Assembly (NCBI GenBank): GCA_016699165.1
Contig: CP064963.1
Span: 3,348,001-3,412,000, forward strand
From: Candidatus Melainabacteria bacterium
GTDB taxonomy: Bacteria > Cyanobacteriota > Vampirovibrionia > Obscuribacterales > Obscuribacteraceae
Direction of reading: 5' to 3'
Length of the DNA: 64,000 bases
Shown here in pieces: positions 6,179 to 15,498 of this stretch (within the stretch, counting starts at the first letter, position 1; each line of letters opens with the position of its first letter). The position numbers and the translations under genes were made by a program. The notes under the pieces were generated by a model that was not told where the DNA came from, made no database searches, and worked only from the letters and a program-made list of their open reading frames with translations.

Positions 6179-8932
6179 CTACTGATCGTGTCCCAGCCCC
6201 AGGAAGTATACAGCTTGTCTACAAGCATCGGTATGGGGCAGTTTTGGATCCTTTCTTTTTACTTCTTCGATTTTTTTCAAACGGCGCGGAATGTCTTTGA
6301 TAGGCTCGGATGTGCATATCCAATAATCCATCGGGCTTGGAATTAATTTGATAGTACCGTGGACAGCACCAACAATTAAAAGGGCTTGAGACTCTCTGCG
6401 TTTCTCTTCGTCTTTTGAAAATTGTTCGATGGCGTGTACTTCAGCATTGCGCAGCCGGAGCACATCTTTGAGTAATTTTAGATCGCTTGGATCTTGGCGC
6501 AATAGAATTTTCATGTGCGAGTTTTTGACTACAGAATCTGCTTCTTCTTGTTGACGGAAAAAATCCTTCAACTGTTGTGTAATTGAAACCAGCATCATAC
6601 CGTAGTGACGAGCACGTCTGGATAAATCGTCCAGCAGCCTCGCCCCAGCTTTGAATCGCATTAAGGTGGAAGCCTCGTCTATGATGGCTGCAAATCGCAC
6701 GCCGCGCTCTTTCGATTCAGCTGCTTTTCGTCTGATGAAGTCTGCCAGAATGTACACGGCGATACGCTCAAGGCGTGGTTCGTTTACTTCGCGTGTGTCG
6801 AAAACGAGCATCAACTTTTCTGTATCTACGTTTGTGTATCCGTCAACAAGTCCACCGAAGGCACCAGCCTTGGTGAATAGTGAAAGTCCACGAGCAAACA
6901 TCGCCAGGCGTTCTCTTTGCACCGGATCGTTTTCGGAAGCGGCAGCCTGAGCGGTTATACGAGCCAAGTCGGACATGACAGGCACTTTACCCATCATACT
7001 TGCTTCCATATAAGCGACGCGGATCAAGCCGTCTAACAAAGATTTTTCTTCAACCGATAATTCTTCGCGACCTTCAGGTGCAAGCATCAAATCTAGAAGC
7101 GAGAGTAAACTCGATACTTTGTCGTGCGAAGGCTCACCCTTCAAAGTGTCTTCAGGTCCCAGATCAAACGGGTTTAAAATATTTCCAGAGTTGGGACCAA
7201 GGTCTACATAGTGACACAAATCTGGTCCGAGCAACTCTGTGATAAAGCGATACGCACCAAATTTGTCTACAGTTTTGTCGATTAAAACAAAGCGCACACC
7301 CATTGGCAAAAGGCGCAAAATCATCATGGATACAGCGAATGATTTACCCGCACCGGTCGTTCCTACAACGAACATATTGTTCGCGTCTTTGCCCGCTCCT
7401 CTAAAAAACGGATTGAGCAACACTGGTTCGCGCGATGCAATAGCAAATCCGAAAGGCACACCATCAGGCGTTCCGCACGCCGCTGTGAAAAATGGCCAGA
7501 CTGTTCCAACAATAGGTGACATCACTCTGTGTATTACAGCTAATTTGTCTACACCCACAGGCAGAGTGGATTGCCAACTATCTAATTGTAATAATTGACC
7601 GCGGTCTAAGTTGGCAGACTTGTTTTTAAATACGCGTCTAATTTCGTCTAAGTTACCTAAAAGCTCATCGCGACTGTCTGCAGTAGTGGTGATATACATG
7701 CTGATGTCAAAAGCTTTAGACGAGCTGCGCAAAAATTCTTTTATTGCAGTTCCCGCTCGATTTGTATTTTCTATAGCTTCTAAGTCTGGTGCTGCAAGCT
7801 GTGTGCTTGCCACCATGCCGATGTGATATTTTCGTTTTAATTCAGCTCTAACTTTGTCCTGGTTACACTGATGTATGAAAACAGATAGCGTGTATTCAAC
7901 GCTTAGTGTAAGCAGGTCTACAAGCCATCCCATCCACGTGTCGTGCGGCAATTCGAAAATATATTGCGAGCCGATGTATTTTCCGTCGAGCCACAAGTAT
8001 TCGTCGTGTACTTTCAGTGCCGAGCCTGCAAGCGTAGAAGCTTCAGACAGAGTCGGACTCGATACCGGAGCTTCAGGCTCGCGACGAGACAAACTGGGGT
8101 TCAAATCAGAATAAATAAGATTGCGCACTTCGCGTCTGGTCAATATCTTGGGGCGCAAGTTGCCTACGCGCAGCTGTTCAAAAGCGGTACGAACAAGTCG
8201 ATTGAGCGAATCCAAATATTCTTCGTGCTTTTGAATAGACCTGCGTCCAGACCAGGCAGAGCCTGATTTGCAGTCGGGTGGTTGATAACTTATAACGATA
8301 TAAAAATAGCGATCAGGAACGAAGCTGCGCTCCTGGATACCGCGAAACCACTTGTCGGTGTATTCGGCATACCATTTCAAATAACTGTCATCGCTCTTGA
8401 TGTGAATCTGATAGCGAGAAAGATACTCGTCCACCGATAGGTGTTTCGATTTAATGATTACTTGAATGTCAGTGTCGCAAGAATTGGCAAAATTGGAAAA
8501 ATGCTGCGCCATCTGGTCGCGATCTTCTTCGTCGTACAAAAGAACGTTAATGCCTTTGATAGCTATGTATTTTCTGAAACTGCCATCAGCCAGTACAACT
8601 ACGCCCTCTTCCTCGTCTTCGCCAGGAATAGAGTGAATGAAACAAACGTCTTGCCAGCTATTGCCACCGCGTTTATCTTTGGGAGGTCCAATTTCGGAGC
8701 CGCCCTCATCATCTTCGGGATCAGACCCAAAAGGCAACATATTGCGCAAAGCTTCAGGTAGAACGTTATGAATGCCTGCTGCGAAATTATTGCCAAGGTC
8801 TCCAGGTTTCATAGGCATCACTTTGCCCGACATCTCAGGTTCTGGAGCGGCTTTTTGTTTAGGAGGCACGCCGCGACCGGCGCCTTGGCGCCCAGATCGT
8901 TTTCTTCCACCTGAGTAACTTCCGCTGGCCAC
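6179..8932 (-). CDS. VirB4/TraC-like type IV secretion ATPase
   Basis: This is the energising ATPase of a type IV secretion-like apparatus, 917 residues. An unusual basic, Gly-rich N-terminus (about 50 residues, RKRSGRQGAGRG) precedes the VirB4 N-terminal domain. The C-terminal RecA-like domain has Walker A GTTGAGKS at residues 524-531, Walker B FAAIIDEAS at about 747-755, and SITQQLKDFF and ILLRQDPSDL segments typical of VirB4. It is presumably peripheral at the inner membrane. The gene lies 68 bases after the PrgI-like gene, as in Gram-positive-type conjugation modules. No relaxase, VirD4 coupling ATPase, VirB6 or VirB11 is found in the window, so this is probably a secretion or envelope system rather than a conjugative element. 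Confidence 0.88.
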   Translation of the reverse strand: MASGSYSGGRKRSGRQGAGRGVPPKQKAAPEPEMSGKVMPMKPGDLGNNFAAGIHNVLPEALRNMLPFGSDPEDDEGGSEIGPPKDKRGGNSWQDVCFIHSIPGEDEEEGVVVLADGSFRKYIAIKGINVLLYDEEDRDQMAQHFSNFANSCDTDIQVIIKSKHLSVDEYLSRYQIHIKSDDSYLKWYAEYTDKWFRGIQERSFVPDRYFYIVISYQPPDCKSGSAWSGRRSIQKHEEYLDSLNRLVRTAFEQLRVGNLRPKILTRREVRNLIYSDLNPSLSRREPEAPVSSPTLSEASTLAGSALKVHDEYLWLDGKYIGSQYIFELPHDTWMGWLVDLLTLSVEYTLSVFIHQCNQDKVRAELKRKYHIGMVASTQLAAPDLEAIENTNRAGTAIKEFLRSSSKAFDISMYITTTADSRDELLGNLDEIRRVFKNKSANLDRGQLLQLDSWQSTLPVGVDKLAVIHRVMSPIVGTVWPFFTAACGTPDGVPFGFAIASREPVLLNPFFRGAGKDANNMFVVGTTGAGKSFAVSMMILRLLPMGVRFVLIDKTVDKFGAYRFITELLGPDLCHYVDLGPNSGNILNPFDLGPEDTLKGEPSHDKVSSLLSLLDLMLAPEGREELSVEEKSLLDGLIRVAYMEASMMGKVPVMSDLARITAQAAASENDPVQRERLAMFARGLSLFTKAGAFGGLVDGYTNVDTEKLMLVFDTREVNEPRLERIAVYILADFIRRKAAESKERGVRFAAIIDEASTLMRFKAGARLLDDLSRRARHYGMMLVSITQQLKDFFRQQEEADSVVKNSHMKILLRQDPSDLKLLKDVLRLRNAEVHAIEQFSKDEEKRRESQALLIVGAVHGTIKLIPSPMDYWICTSEPIKDIPRRLKKIEEVKRKDPKLPHTDACRQAVYFLGLGHDQ

Positions 8933-9000
8933 TAATTTCTCGCTTTAATAGACTCCTTAACTCAATAGTACCCAAGATAAACGAGGAGGTCAATTAATCC

Positions 9001-9396
9001 TCATTTCCGGCCCCTCGACTTACGTTTAGAGCCGATAAAATAATCATCTTCTGGCGAAGCCTCTTCCTCGATATCGCTTGAGGGGTAAGGGATTCGGGGT
9101 TCTGGATGTGGCATATATGTGGTCGATTTCAGTCCCAAACGGTACAGAAGGCTGTTTCGCCACCATGCCATTGGTTTTAAATCGGTGAAAAAGCCAGCCA
9201 CGATGGAAATACTGACGCAAAAGATAAAGGCAAACAACGCAACAGGCAGATTGCCAATTTTCCAGTCGCCAGGTACTTTGCTTATGGCTAAAAATCCAAG
9301 CCCAATACCTATAGCCAGAAAAATAAGCTGGCGAATAGTGAAGCCAAAGAGTTTGACCGGCTGTTTTAAGTTGATGACTTGATAACTTTGTGCCAT
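9001..9396 (-). CDS. PrgI / VirB3-like membrane protein
   Basis: This 131-residue protein has two closely spaced membrane helices (about residues 22-42 and 50-72) separated by KVPGDWKIGNLP, followed by FFTDLKPMAWWRNSLLYRLG and a polar, acidic C-terminal tail. The two-helix core followed by a short cytoplasmic tail, immediately upstream of a VirB4 gene, is the arrangement of PrgI/VirB3 proteins, which dock VirB4 to the membrane. Its start is two bases from the end of the lipoprotein gene, so coupling is likely. Confidence 0.7.
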   Translation of the reverse strand: MAQSYQVINLKQPVKLFGFTIRQLIFLAIGIGLGFLAISKVPGDWKIGNLPVALFAFIFCVSISIVAGFFTDLKPMAWWRNSLLYRLGLKSTTYMPHPEPRIPYPSSDIEEEASPEDDYFIGSKRKSRGRK

Positions 9397-9398
9397 GA

Positions 9399-11360
9399 CT
9401 AGCGCCTCTTGAGCGAAACTGTGGTGGACCCGTCGCTCATATTAATTGTCAGTCTATCGTTCCAGGGTTTGCCCAGGATGGTGATTTTGCCTTTTACTTC
9501 TTCGTTTGGTTTGACTGTTAATGAATCAAATTCAGAACGTAGCGAAGCGTCTGAAATGCGCTTATTGCCCTCTGCCAATGAGATTTCGTCGGGCGAGATT
9601 TTGAAATCGTCCGAGCCTGAATTGCGTACAGAGACAGTAAGAATGGACTTGCGTGCAGTGATGTCTATGTCTTTAAGGTCAAAACTTATGGGCGAGCGCG
9701 AAGCTTGAGCAACAGGTGTGGGCGCTGGGGCAGTCGCTTTAGCGGTGACTTTGGGCTTTTCAGGAGCAGAAGAGGGAGCTAAGTCGTCCTCATCGTCTGA
9801 CTTCGATTTCTTTTTGCTTGACTTTTCAGATTTTTCTGATTTATCAGCTTTAGCTACTTTGGTCGGCTTTTCTTTGATTTCTTTGACGATCATTTCTTTG
9901 GCTCTGGGAGCTGGACTTTCATCATCGTCTGAATTGTCTTCACTGGCATTATCTTTGTGACCACCGCCAAAAATGCCGCCTAAGCCGATTGCATTGAACA
10001 TGCCGCCGCCTTTTTTCTTGGCTTCGGGTTGAGCTGATTTTTCGGCAGATGCAAGCGATGCCACAGGTGGTGTCACGCCAGACACTTTGCCAATGATGCT
10101 GGATGCCGCACGCGCACCGGCGTTGGCTGCAAGCTCATATTGGGCTGTACTCATGTCTTCTTTAGCAGAGTCGGCTTCGTTTTGAGCATTGGCAAGGTCG
10201 GCTGCTGCTCTTTGCTTTTCTGCTTTCGAGTTTGCCACATCAACTTCTTGTTTGCGCGCAGAGACCGTTTGTTGAGCAAGAGAGTATTTGTTGTATTCGT
10301 ACAAATATCGATAATACGATTGCACTAATTCTTGTTGAAGCTTTTGCACTTTGTCTGTGCTTTTCTTGCCCAGGTCTTGCGGTTTGAAGACTGAGTTTAC
10401 AACGCGAGGAGTGACACTAAATATGCCTTTGGTTGAATCTGGAGGCAGTCCCACGTTTACTTGTTTAAGCCTGTTTTCCAGGTCGCCATCAGAGTCTATT
10501 AGGTTTTGATATTGTTGAGTGGCTAGCGCTCCGTTCCACAAAACTTTTAAATCGTCGCGTTGTTTGTACTGAGAGCGTGACTGCATGCCAGTTGGCTGGA
10601 TTGGAACGAAATTGTCTTTTTTCTCTTTCTCTTCATCGTCAGAATCAGACGAGCTAGATTTTTTACTAGAGCCAGATCCTGAGCCAAATAATCCGCTGGG
10701 TCGTTGTTGCTCCGCCTGTGGTGCTGCTTGTTGGAAGGGCATCGGTGGAATTCCCCACTGATTCAAAGCCGGGTTAGCATAAGGATTCATGTAGGGATTA
10801 GCATTTGGATCGGCGTAAGAAATATTTGCTTGAGTGGAAAGTGATACCGCAGCTGGTGGAGGAGGAACCAATCCGCCTGCCACTGCTCCTGGTGGCGGGG
10901 CTGGTACTGAACCGCCACCCTGGTAGCCATTATAGGCGCCATAGGTGGCAGGTTCTGATGGAGACGAATCACCTGCACCTTCAAAAGGATTGGCTTCGCT
11001 GGGTTTAGTGTTGGCTTGAGCAGCCGGGACTATTTGATTGTCGTTATCTGAGCTTGAATCACCGCTTTGAGGTGCTCCAGACAGTGCCGCCGAAATTGGA
11101 TCCATTGATACATTAGGTAGAAAACGACCTTGAGCGTTGGAGTTGTCTTGCAATCCACCGTCTTGCATTTGCTGCTGGTTCATCATTTGTTCTTGCTTGA
11201 GCTGAGCTAAAAGCTCAGGGTCCATTTTGGGACGCACTTTACCAAGAACGCTTGATTGAGAGCCTCCAGTCGTCTGACCGGAGTTGTTTCCGCCAAGCAT
11301 TTGGCATCCTCCAAGTAATAGGAGGGAACCTGCAGAAATTAAAAAACGGGTGTAGTTCAT
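9399..11360 (-). CDS. Large lipoprotein with coiled coil, T4SS-like cluster
   Basis: This is a 653-residue lipoprotein. The signal peptide ends in a lipobox (LLLLGGC, Cys at residue 19), so it should be lipid-anchored. Then comes a Gln/Asn/Pro/Gly-rich segment to about residue 220, an acidic Ser-Asp-Glu-Lys region, and a helical part (about residues 320-420: QQELVQSYYRYLYEYNKYSL and an Ala/Glu/Lys coiled coil). A Lys/Ser/Asp linker leads to a beta-rich C-terminal domain of about 100 residues starting at ISFDLKDIDI, with TVSVRNSGSDDFKI, which resembles an Ig-like fold. The family is unknown. By position it could supply the VirB7/VirB9-like outer-membrane part, but this is unproven. Confidence 0.6.
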   Translation of the reverse strand: MNYTRFLISAGSLLLLGGCQMLGGNNSGQTTGGSQSSVLGKVRPKMDPELLAQLKQEQMMNQQQMQDGGLQDNSNAQGRFLPNVSMDPISAALSGAPQSGDSSSDNDNQIVPAAQANTKPSEANPFEGAGDSSPSEPATYGAYNGYQGGGSVPAPPPGAVAGGLVPPPPAAVSLSTQANISYADPNANPYMNPYANPALNQWGIPPMPFQQAAPQAEQQRPSGLFGSGSGSSKKSSSSDSDDEEKEKKDNFVPIQPTGMQSRSQYKQRDDLKVLWNGALATQQYQNLIDSDGDLENRLKQVNVGLPPDSTKGIFSVTPRVVNSVFKPQDLGKKSTDKVQKLQQELVQSYYRYLYEYNKYSLAQQTVSARKQEVDVANSKAEKQRAAADLANAQNEADSAKEDMSTAQYELAANAGARAASSIIGKVSGVTPPVASLASAEKSAQPEAKKKGGGMFNAIGLGGIFGGGHKDNASEDNSDDDESPAPRAKEMIVKEIKEKPTKVAKADKSEKSEKSSKKKSKSDDEDDLAPSSAPEKPKVTAKATAPAPTPVAQASRSPISFDLKDIDITARKSILTVSVRNSGSDDFKISPDEISLAEGNKRISDASLRSEFDSLTVKPNEEVKGKITILGKPWNDRLTINMSDGSTTVSLKRR

Positions 11361-11381
11361 TTAGAAAAAGCGGGATTACTC

Positions 11382-12077
11382 CTACTTACCTTTGACTTTA
11401 GTCAGAAGTGAGCCTCTGACCAAGGTGTCGGTGCGTGAGCCACCACTGCCAGAACCGTAAGCGTTGCCAGCACCATAGTTTTCGCCGTAGTTAGCAGCAA
11501 CTGGACCTTTCGCAGCCGCGGGGGCAGCCATCGAGCGAGCTGGTGCAGCACCAACTCCAGATGGTCCGGTTTGTTGTTTGGGGGTCATCATACGTCCGGC
11601 TAACCGGTTTGTATTTGTACCGTCGGGTAAAGCGCTTTTGGGAGCCATGCCACCTGCAGGAATATTTGTATCACGACCAAATCCTGATTTAGGTAGAGGG
11701 AGTGAACCGGCACTAGATGGACTGCCGCTTCTGTATGCGGGACCGCCGCCACCCATCTGCATTGGGGCACTGCCGCCACCAGAGGGGATGTCACCTGCCG
11801 CTCCGCCGCCGTTGCCACCGTAGCCGCCACCAGCGCCCTTGGGACCGGGAGGCAAAGGTATCATTTCAGGTGATGAGGGCGCTTCGCGAAAATCTTTGAT
11901 GAACGGACGTTCGTCAAGAATTTGCATCTCGCGTGGAGAGTGATAGTACTGGACTTTGTCTAGTTTGTTTTTCTGGATTTTGAAACCACCCTGGGCGAAT
12001 GCCGCATCGCCACTGCTTGCAAACAGGGACAGCCCGGTTGCGCAGAGGGTCAGGTTTAGTAGTAATAGCTTTTTCAT
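11382..12077 (-). CDS. Exported Gly/Pro-rich protein A of the T4SS-like cluster
   Basis: The 231-residue product starts with a signal peptide (cleavage near AFAQG). A short region with VQYYHSPREMQILDERPF follows, and the rest is Gly, Ala, Ser and Pro rich, including a Gly-rich run around residues 80-115 and RLAGRMMTPKQQ. It is predicted to be disordered. The family is not recognised. The end is 21 bases from the lipoprotein start, and the next upstream gene encodes a protein of the same style, so the two may be related surface components. The AGRMM motif recurs near the C-terminus of that neighbour. Confidence 0.5.
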   Translation of the reverse strand: MKKLLLLNLTLCATGLSLFASSGDAAFAQGGFKIQKNKLDKVQYYHSPREMQILDERPFIKDFREAPSSPEMIPLPPGPKGAGGGYGGNGGGAAGDIPSGGGSAPMQMGGGGPAYRSGSPSSAGSLPLPKSGFGRDTNIPAGGMAPKSALPDGTNTNRLAGRMMTPKQQTGPSGVGAAPARSMAAPAAAKGPVAANYGENYGAGNAYGSGSGGSRTDTLVRGSLLTKVKGK

Positions 12078-12129
12078 CTGGCTTCAATCCTCATTTGACT
12101 AGATAATTCCAACAGTAAAAATTTTTGTT

Positions 12130-13107
12130 TTAGAAGCGCATCATCTTCATGCCTTGCATCATGCCTTTTCTCATCACTTGATTCATCATGCGTCCAGCGT
12201 AACGACTGCCTCTGGATGGAGGTTTGCGTTTAACAAAATCGTCGTCTGGCAAAGACAAATCTTGAGTAGATGCTTGTGAGAGAGATACTGGCACAGGAGC
12301 GGATGGAGTGGGTGTTCCTCCACTTCCATATACGTCGTCTTGCATGCGGGGCTCTTTACCTAATGCTTTGAAGTTGGGAGCAGAAGGTGCACTAGGTGCG
12401 TCGTTTGCACCAAAAGTGTCGCTTCCACGCGCGTCTTTACCCCCGAGTGGCGCCTCGCGAGCTTTATAATATCCAGGACTTTGGTTTTTAACGTAGGCAC
12501 CAGGAGCAACACGACCATAGCCTTGTTGCATTTCTACGCTTTTGCCAAATGGTTTTCTGACTTCGTCTTTCCAGCTTTCGTCGTCGCCAGAGTAACTCGA
12601 TTGATTGCCTCCGCCACCGCCGCCTTTTTCAAAAGCGCCGGGAGCGAAGTGACCATAACCTTGTTTTTTCCCTTGAAAAGATGGGGCACCGCCGCCGCCA
12701 CCACCGCCACTGCTAGAACCACCATATGAACTACTAAAGGTCCCTGCTGTGGTAGCCATTACTCCAGGTAAATCAAGACCTGTAGGAAGAGGTGGAAAAT
12801 CGGAGGGAACAATAGGTTCGTCTGCCGGAATTGGCTGCAGAGAAATATCTGGCTTGGGACCAGAAGCGGCTTTTTGATAAACCGGAGCTGCACTTGGTGC
12901 TGGACCAGATGATCGCAAGTTTGGATTTATAGGAATATTGTTGACCGGATGGCGCATGTCTTGCTGCTGCCCACCATATTGATTGTCGCCTGGTGTATGA
13001 ACAGTTTTACTCCAGGTAGTCGGAGGCAGCTGAGCGTAGGCATCTTGGATGCTGACCGAAAAACTCAATGCCATTACAGGTAAAAGCAGGCAGGGTAAGA
13101 GCTTCAT
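12130..13107 (-). CDS. Exported Gly-rich protein B with Met-rich C-terminus
   Basis: This is a 325-residue protein with a signal peptide (cleavage near AYA-QL). It is mostly disordered and rich in Gly, Ser and Pro. An internal repeat is visible: QGYGHFAPGAFEK and QGYGRVAPGAYVK. The last 20 residues contain AGRMMNQVMRKGMMQGM and are very rich in Met and basic residues, which could form an amphipathic helix or bind metal. It is the first gene of the leftward run that continues through the lipoprotein, PrgI-like, VirB4-like and rib genes. The 378-base gap upstream is shared with the divergent TPR gene. Function unknown. Confidence 0.5.
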   Translation of the reverse strand: MKLLPCLLLPVMALSFSVSIQDAYAQLPPTTWSKTVHTPGDNQYGGQQQDMRHPVNNIPINPNLRSSGPAPSAAPVYQKAASGPKPDISLQPIPADEPIVPSDFPPLPTGLDLPGVMATTAGTFSSSYGGSSSGGGGGGGAPSFQGKKQGYGHFAPGAFEKGGGGGGNQSSYSGDDESWKDEVRKPFGKSVEMQQGYGRVAPGAYVKNQSPGYYKAREAPLGGKDARGSDTFGANDAPSAPSAPNFKALGKEPRMQDDVYGSGGTPTPSAPVPVSLSQASTQDLSLPDDDFVKRKPPSRGSRYAGRMMNQVMRKGMMQGMKMMRF

Positions 13108-13485
13108 TTTGTGGTCCTCGTAGTAAATCTGCCCGAAAGCAGCTCGAAAATGGGATTCACCCTAATTTGCAGTATATGCCACCTTTTAAAAGAATGCTGC
13201 AATAGCATTTTTCCCGCCGGGAGCAGTTCTAATCTCACTCTTATATGTATAGGTATTGATCATATAGAGAATAACAGGCTGCTGAGTCCCGAAAAGGGCA
13301 GTGGGGGCTGGTCTACAGAAGGTTGAACAATTATTAACTATTTTTTAGGTGGAAGTCAATAGGGTTTTGGATAGAAAAAATATTTTCGCCAAAATGCCTA
13401 ATTTACCAGCAAAAAAATGCATTATTCGATAAAAATGGGTATTAGGATTTTATCTAGACTCAATTTAGTACCGGTACACTAACCC
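13108..13485. promoter_or_regulatory. Divergent intergenic region between the two envelope gene runs
   Basis: This AT-rich 378-base region separates the leftward secretion-rib run from the rightward TPR-ubiX run, so promoters for both should lie here. On the right side, a TACACT at 13475-13480 lies six bases before the GTG start, compatible with a leaderless transcript, but no good -35 box is seen. On the left side, GGCATATACT on the minus strand (about 13172-13181) could be an extended -10. Neither is firm. No RNA gene or repeat was seen. Confidence 0.35.
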
Positions 13486-15498
13486 GTGAATATTCGCGTA
13501 TACAAGATCTTTCTTTCGAGCGCTCTTGCTCTAACTGTCTCGCTAAGCGCACTCCAAGCTTCGGACGCTCGCCCCAAACGAAGTTCGGGTGGTGGCGGAG
13601 GTGGTGGCGGTGGTTCTGGCGTTGTTTTACAGACACCAAACCCTACAAACCCGATGGAGCATAACAATCGCGGCGTTGAACTGGGTTCGAAAGGGCTTTG
13701 GCCTGATGCTATTCGCGAGCACGAAGCCGCACTCAATGGCGATCCCAACAATAGTACTTTTCGTCAAAACCTCTCTAGTGCTCACTTGCGCTACGGCGAC
13801 TTGCTGGCCGGAAAACATAAATGGTATGAAGCAATACGCGAATATAGAGAAGCGCTTTATTGCGATCCTAACAACGCGCCTGCCGATTACAACCTGGATA
13901 ATGCCATCAAAGCGATGGGCAAGGATCCCACTAATTACAAAGTGCGCGAAGCAATGGCAGATGATGCCGACATTTCTGGACAATTTCCTGTGGCAATCGT
14001 TGAGTTTCGCAAATGTGTGCGCATGCGCGACAACGGCATGAGCAATTATAGATTAGCCCGTGCATTGTATAAGCAAGGCAAACAAGTAGAGGCTTATGAG
14101 CAGCTTCGCACCGCCATAAATAAAGAATGGAAATTGCCTGAAGAGAAAAAAGAATTATCAACCTGCCACCAATTAATGGGTGAAATCCTCTGGGATGTGA
14201 CTCAGGCAGCCAAAAAAGATGGTCGTGGAAAAATTTATCTCAAGCGTCTATATAATGTAGGCACATGTTATCGTCGTGCAGTCACCATAAACAAAGACAA
14301 CTCAGACGCTGTTCGTGGCTTGATCGAAGCAGCAAAAGAAGCGGTGGCAGTCAAAGATAGTTTTGATAACCACATGATGCTTGCGGGTGGTTATTTGCTT
14401 GGCGGTGACTTACAACGAGCCAAAGCTGAGTATGCCCGTTGCTGGCAATTGCAACCAAAATCGCCTGCTTTGCATAAAGCTCGTCGCGTGTATCACATGA
14501 TTGTAGTCAAGTCTCCAATTGCTTCTCCGCCTTTGATTCAAGATACTTTATCCAAAGTCCAGAAAGAGCTTGATGTAAATCCAGACGATCCAGAATTATT
14601 GGTTATTTATGCTTATGGTAAGCAAAAGCTTGGAGATGAAGAAACATCCAAGATGGCTTTCAAGAAAGCGCTTTCAATCAATCCTTATATTTTGCAGGAT
14701 GACAAAAATACCGGCAAAAACGTAGAAGAACAATTAGCAAAAGAGAAAGAGAAAAAAGCTAAAACAAAGATTGCTAAAGCCGAAGGCGAAGACGGTGAAG
14801 AAGCCGGAGGCGACGAAGAAAAGGCAGCTGACGCAGCTGGTGCTAGTGGCGATGATAAAAAGAAAGATTTGCCTAAAGCGCAAGAAAAGCCAAAAGTGGC
14901 TAAGAACAAGGCTTTATACGATGAGCTTGAAGGATATTTAGCTAAAAACGATTTTGAAAACGGTATTAAAAAAGCAAACGATTATGTAGACAAAAACCCT
15001 GAAGACGGGCATATGTGGCTACTGCTGGCACACTTATATTACAAGAGTGGTGACAGAGAGGCGGCTTTGGCCGGTTATCGAACTGCTGCAGCCATGAACG
15101 AACCTGGAGTTGATAAACTTGTCACTCAAGTTGAGAACATTCGCGTTCAAGAAGACTTGGTAGCGGCAAGAAATCTGATAAGCGGTGGAAAAGATATCGA
15201 AGGTCGCAACTTGCTGAAAGAAATTACAAGAAAAGCACCTAAGTTCATAGATGGACACAGAGATTATCTAAATATTTTGAGAAAACTGAATGAGAAGGAA
15301 GAAGCAGAAAAAGAAGAAAAGATTCTGAGAGCTTTGGAAGGAAGTTCTGCTCCACCTGCTCAACCAGCTGTTCAAAAGGTAGCTGAACCGCCTCCTAAGA
15401 AAGAAGAAGGCGCTGTTGCTAAGCCACTAGAGCTAAAACTCGATCCCAAAAAGTTTCCCAAAAAAACTAGTTCGGATCAATCGAATAAGGATCAATGA
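13486..15498 (+). CDS. Exported TPR protein 1
   Basis: This is a 670-residue protein starting at a GTG with no clear ribosome site. The signal peptide covers about 26 residues (cleavage near LQASDA), followed by a run of nine Gly. Tetratricopeptide repeats occupy much of the rest: NRGVELGSKGLWPDAIREHE and WYEAIREYREALYCDPNN near the start, ELLVIYAYGKQKLGDEETSK in the middle, and HMWLLLAHLYYKSGDREAAL near residue 510. An acidic/basic low-complexity linker around residue 430-470 contains KKKDLPKA, a motif that recurs in the next two genes. The C-terminus is Lys/Pro rich. TPRs imply protein-protein scaffolding in the periplasm. The stop overlaps the next start by four bases. Confidence 0.7.
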   Translation: MNIRVYKIFLSSALALTVSLSALQASDARPKRSSGGGGGGGGGSGVVLQTPNPTNPMEHNNRGVELGSKGLWPDAIREHEAALNGDPNNSTFRQNLSSAHLRYGDLLAGKHKWYEAIREYREALYCDPNNAPADYNLDNAIKAMGKDPTNYKVREAMADDADISGQFPVAIVEFRKCVRMRDNGMSNYRLARALYKQGKQVEAYEQLRTAINKEWKLPEEKKELSTCHQLMGEILWDVTQAAKKDGRGKIYLKRLYNVGTCYRRAVTINKDNSDAVRGLIEAAKEAVAVKDSFDNHMMLAGGYLLGGDLQRAKAEYARCWQLQPKSPALHKARRVYHMIVVKSPIASPPLIQDTLSKVQKELDVNPDDPELLVIYAYGKQKLGDEETSKMAFKKALSINPYILQDDKNTGKNVEEQLAKEKEKKAKTKIAKAEGEDGEEAGGDEEKAADAAGASGDDKKKDLPKAQEKPKVAKNKALYDELEGYLAKNDFENGIKKANDYVDKNPEDGHMWLLLAHLYYKSGDREAALAGYRTAAAMNEPGVDKLVTQVENIRVQEDLVAARNLISGGKDIEGRNLLKEITRKAPKFIDGHRDYLNILRKLNEKEEAEKEEKILRALEGSSAPPAQPAVQKVAEPPPKKEEGAVAKPLELKLDPKKFPKKTSSDQSNKDQ

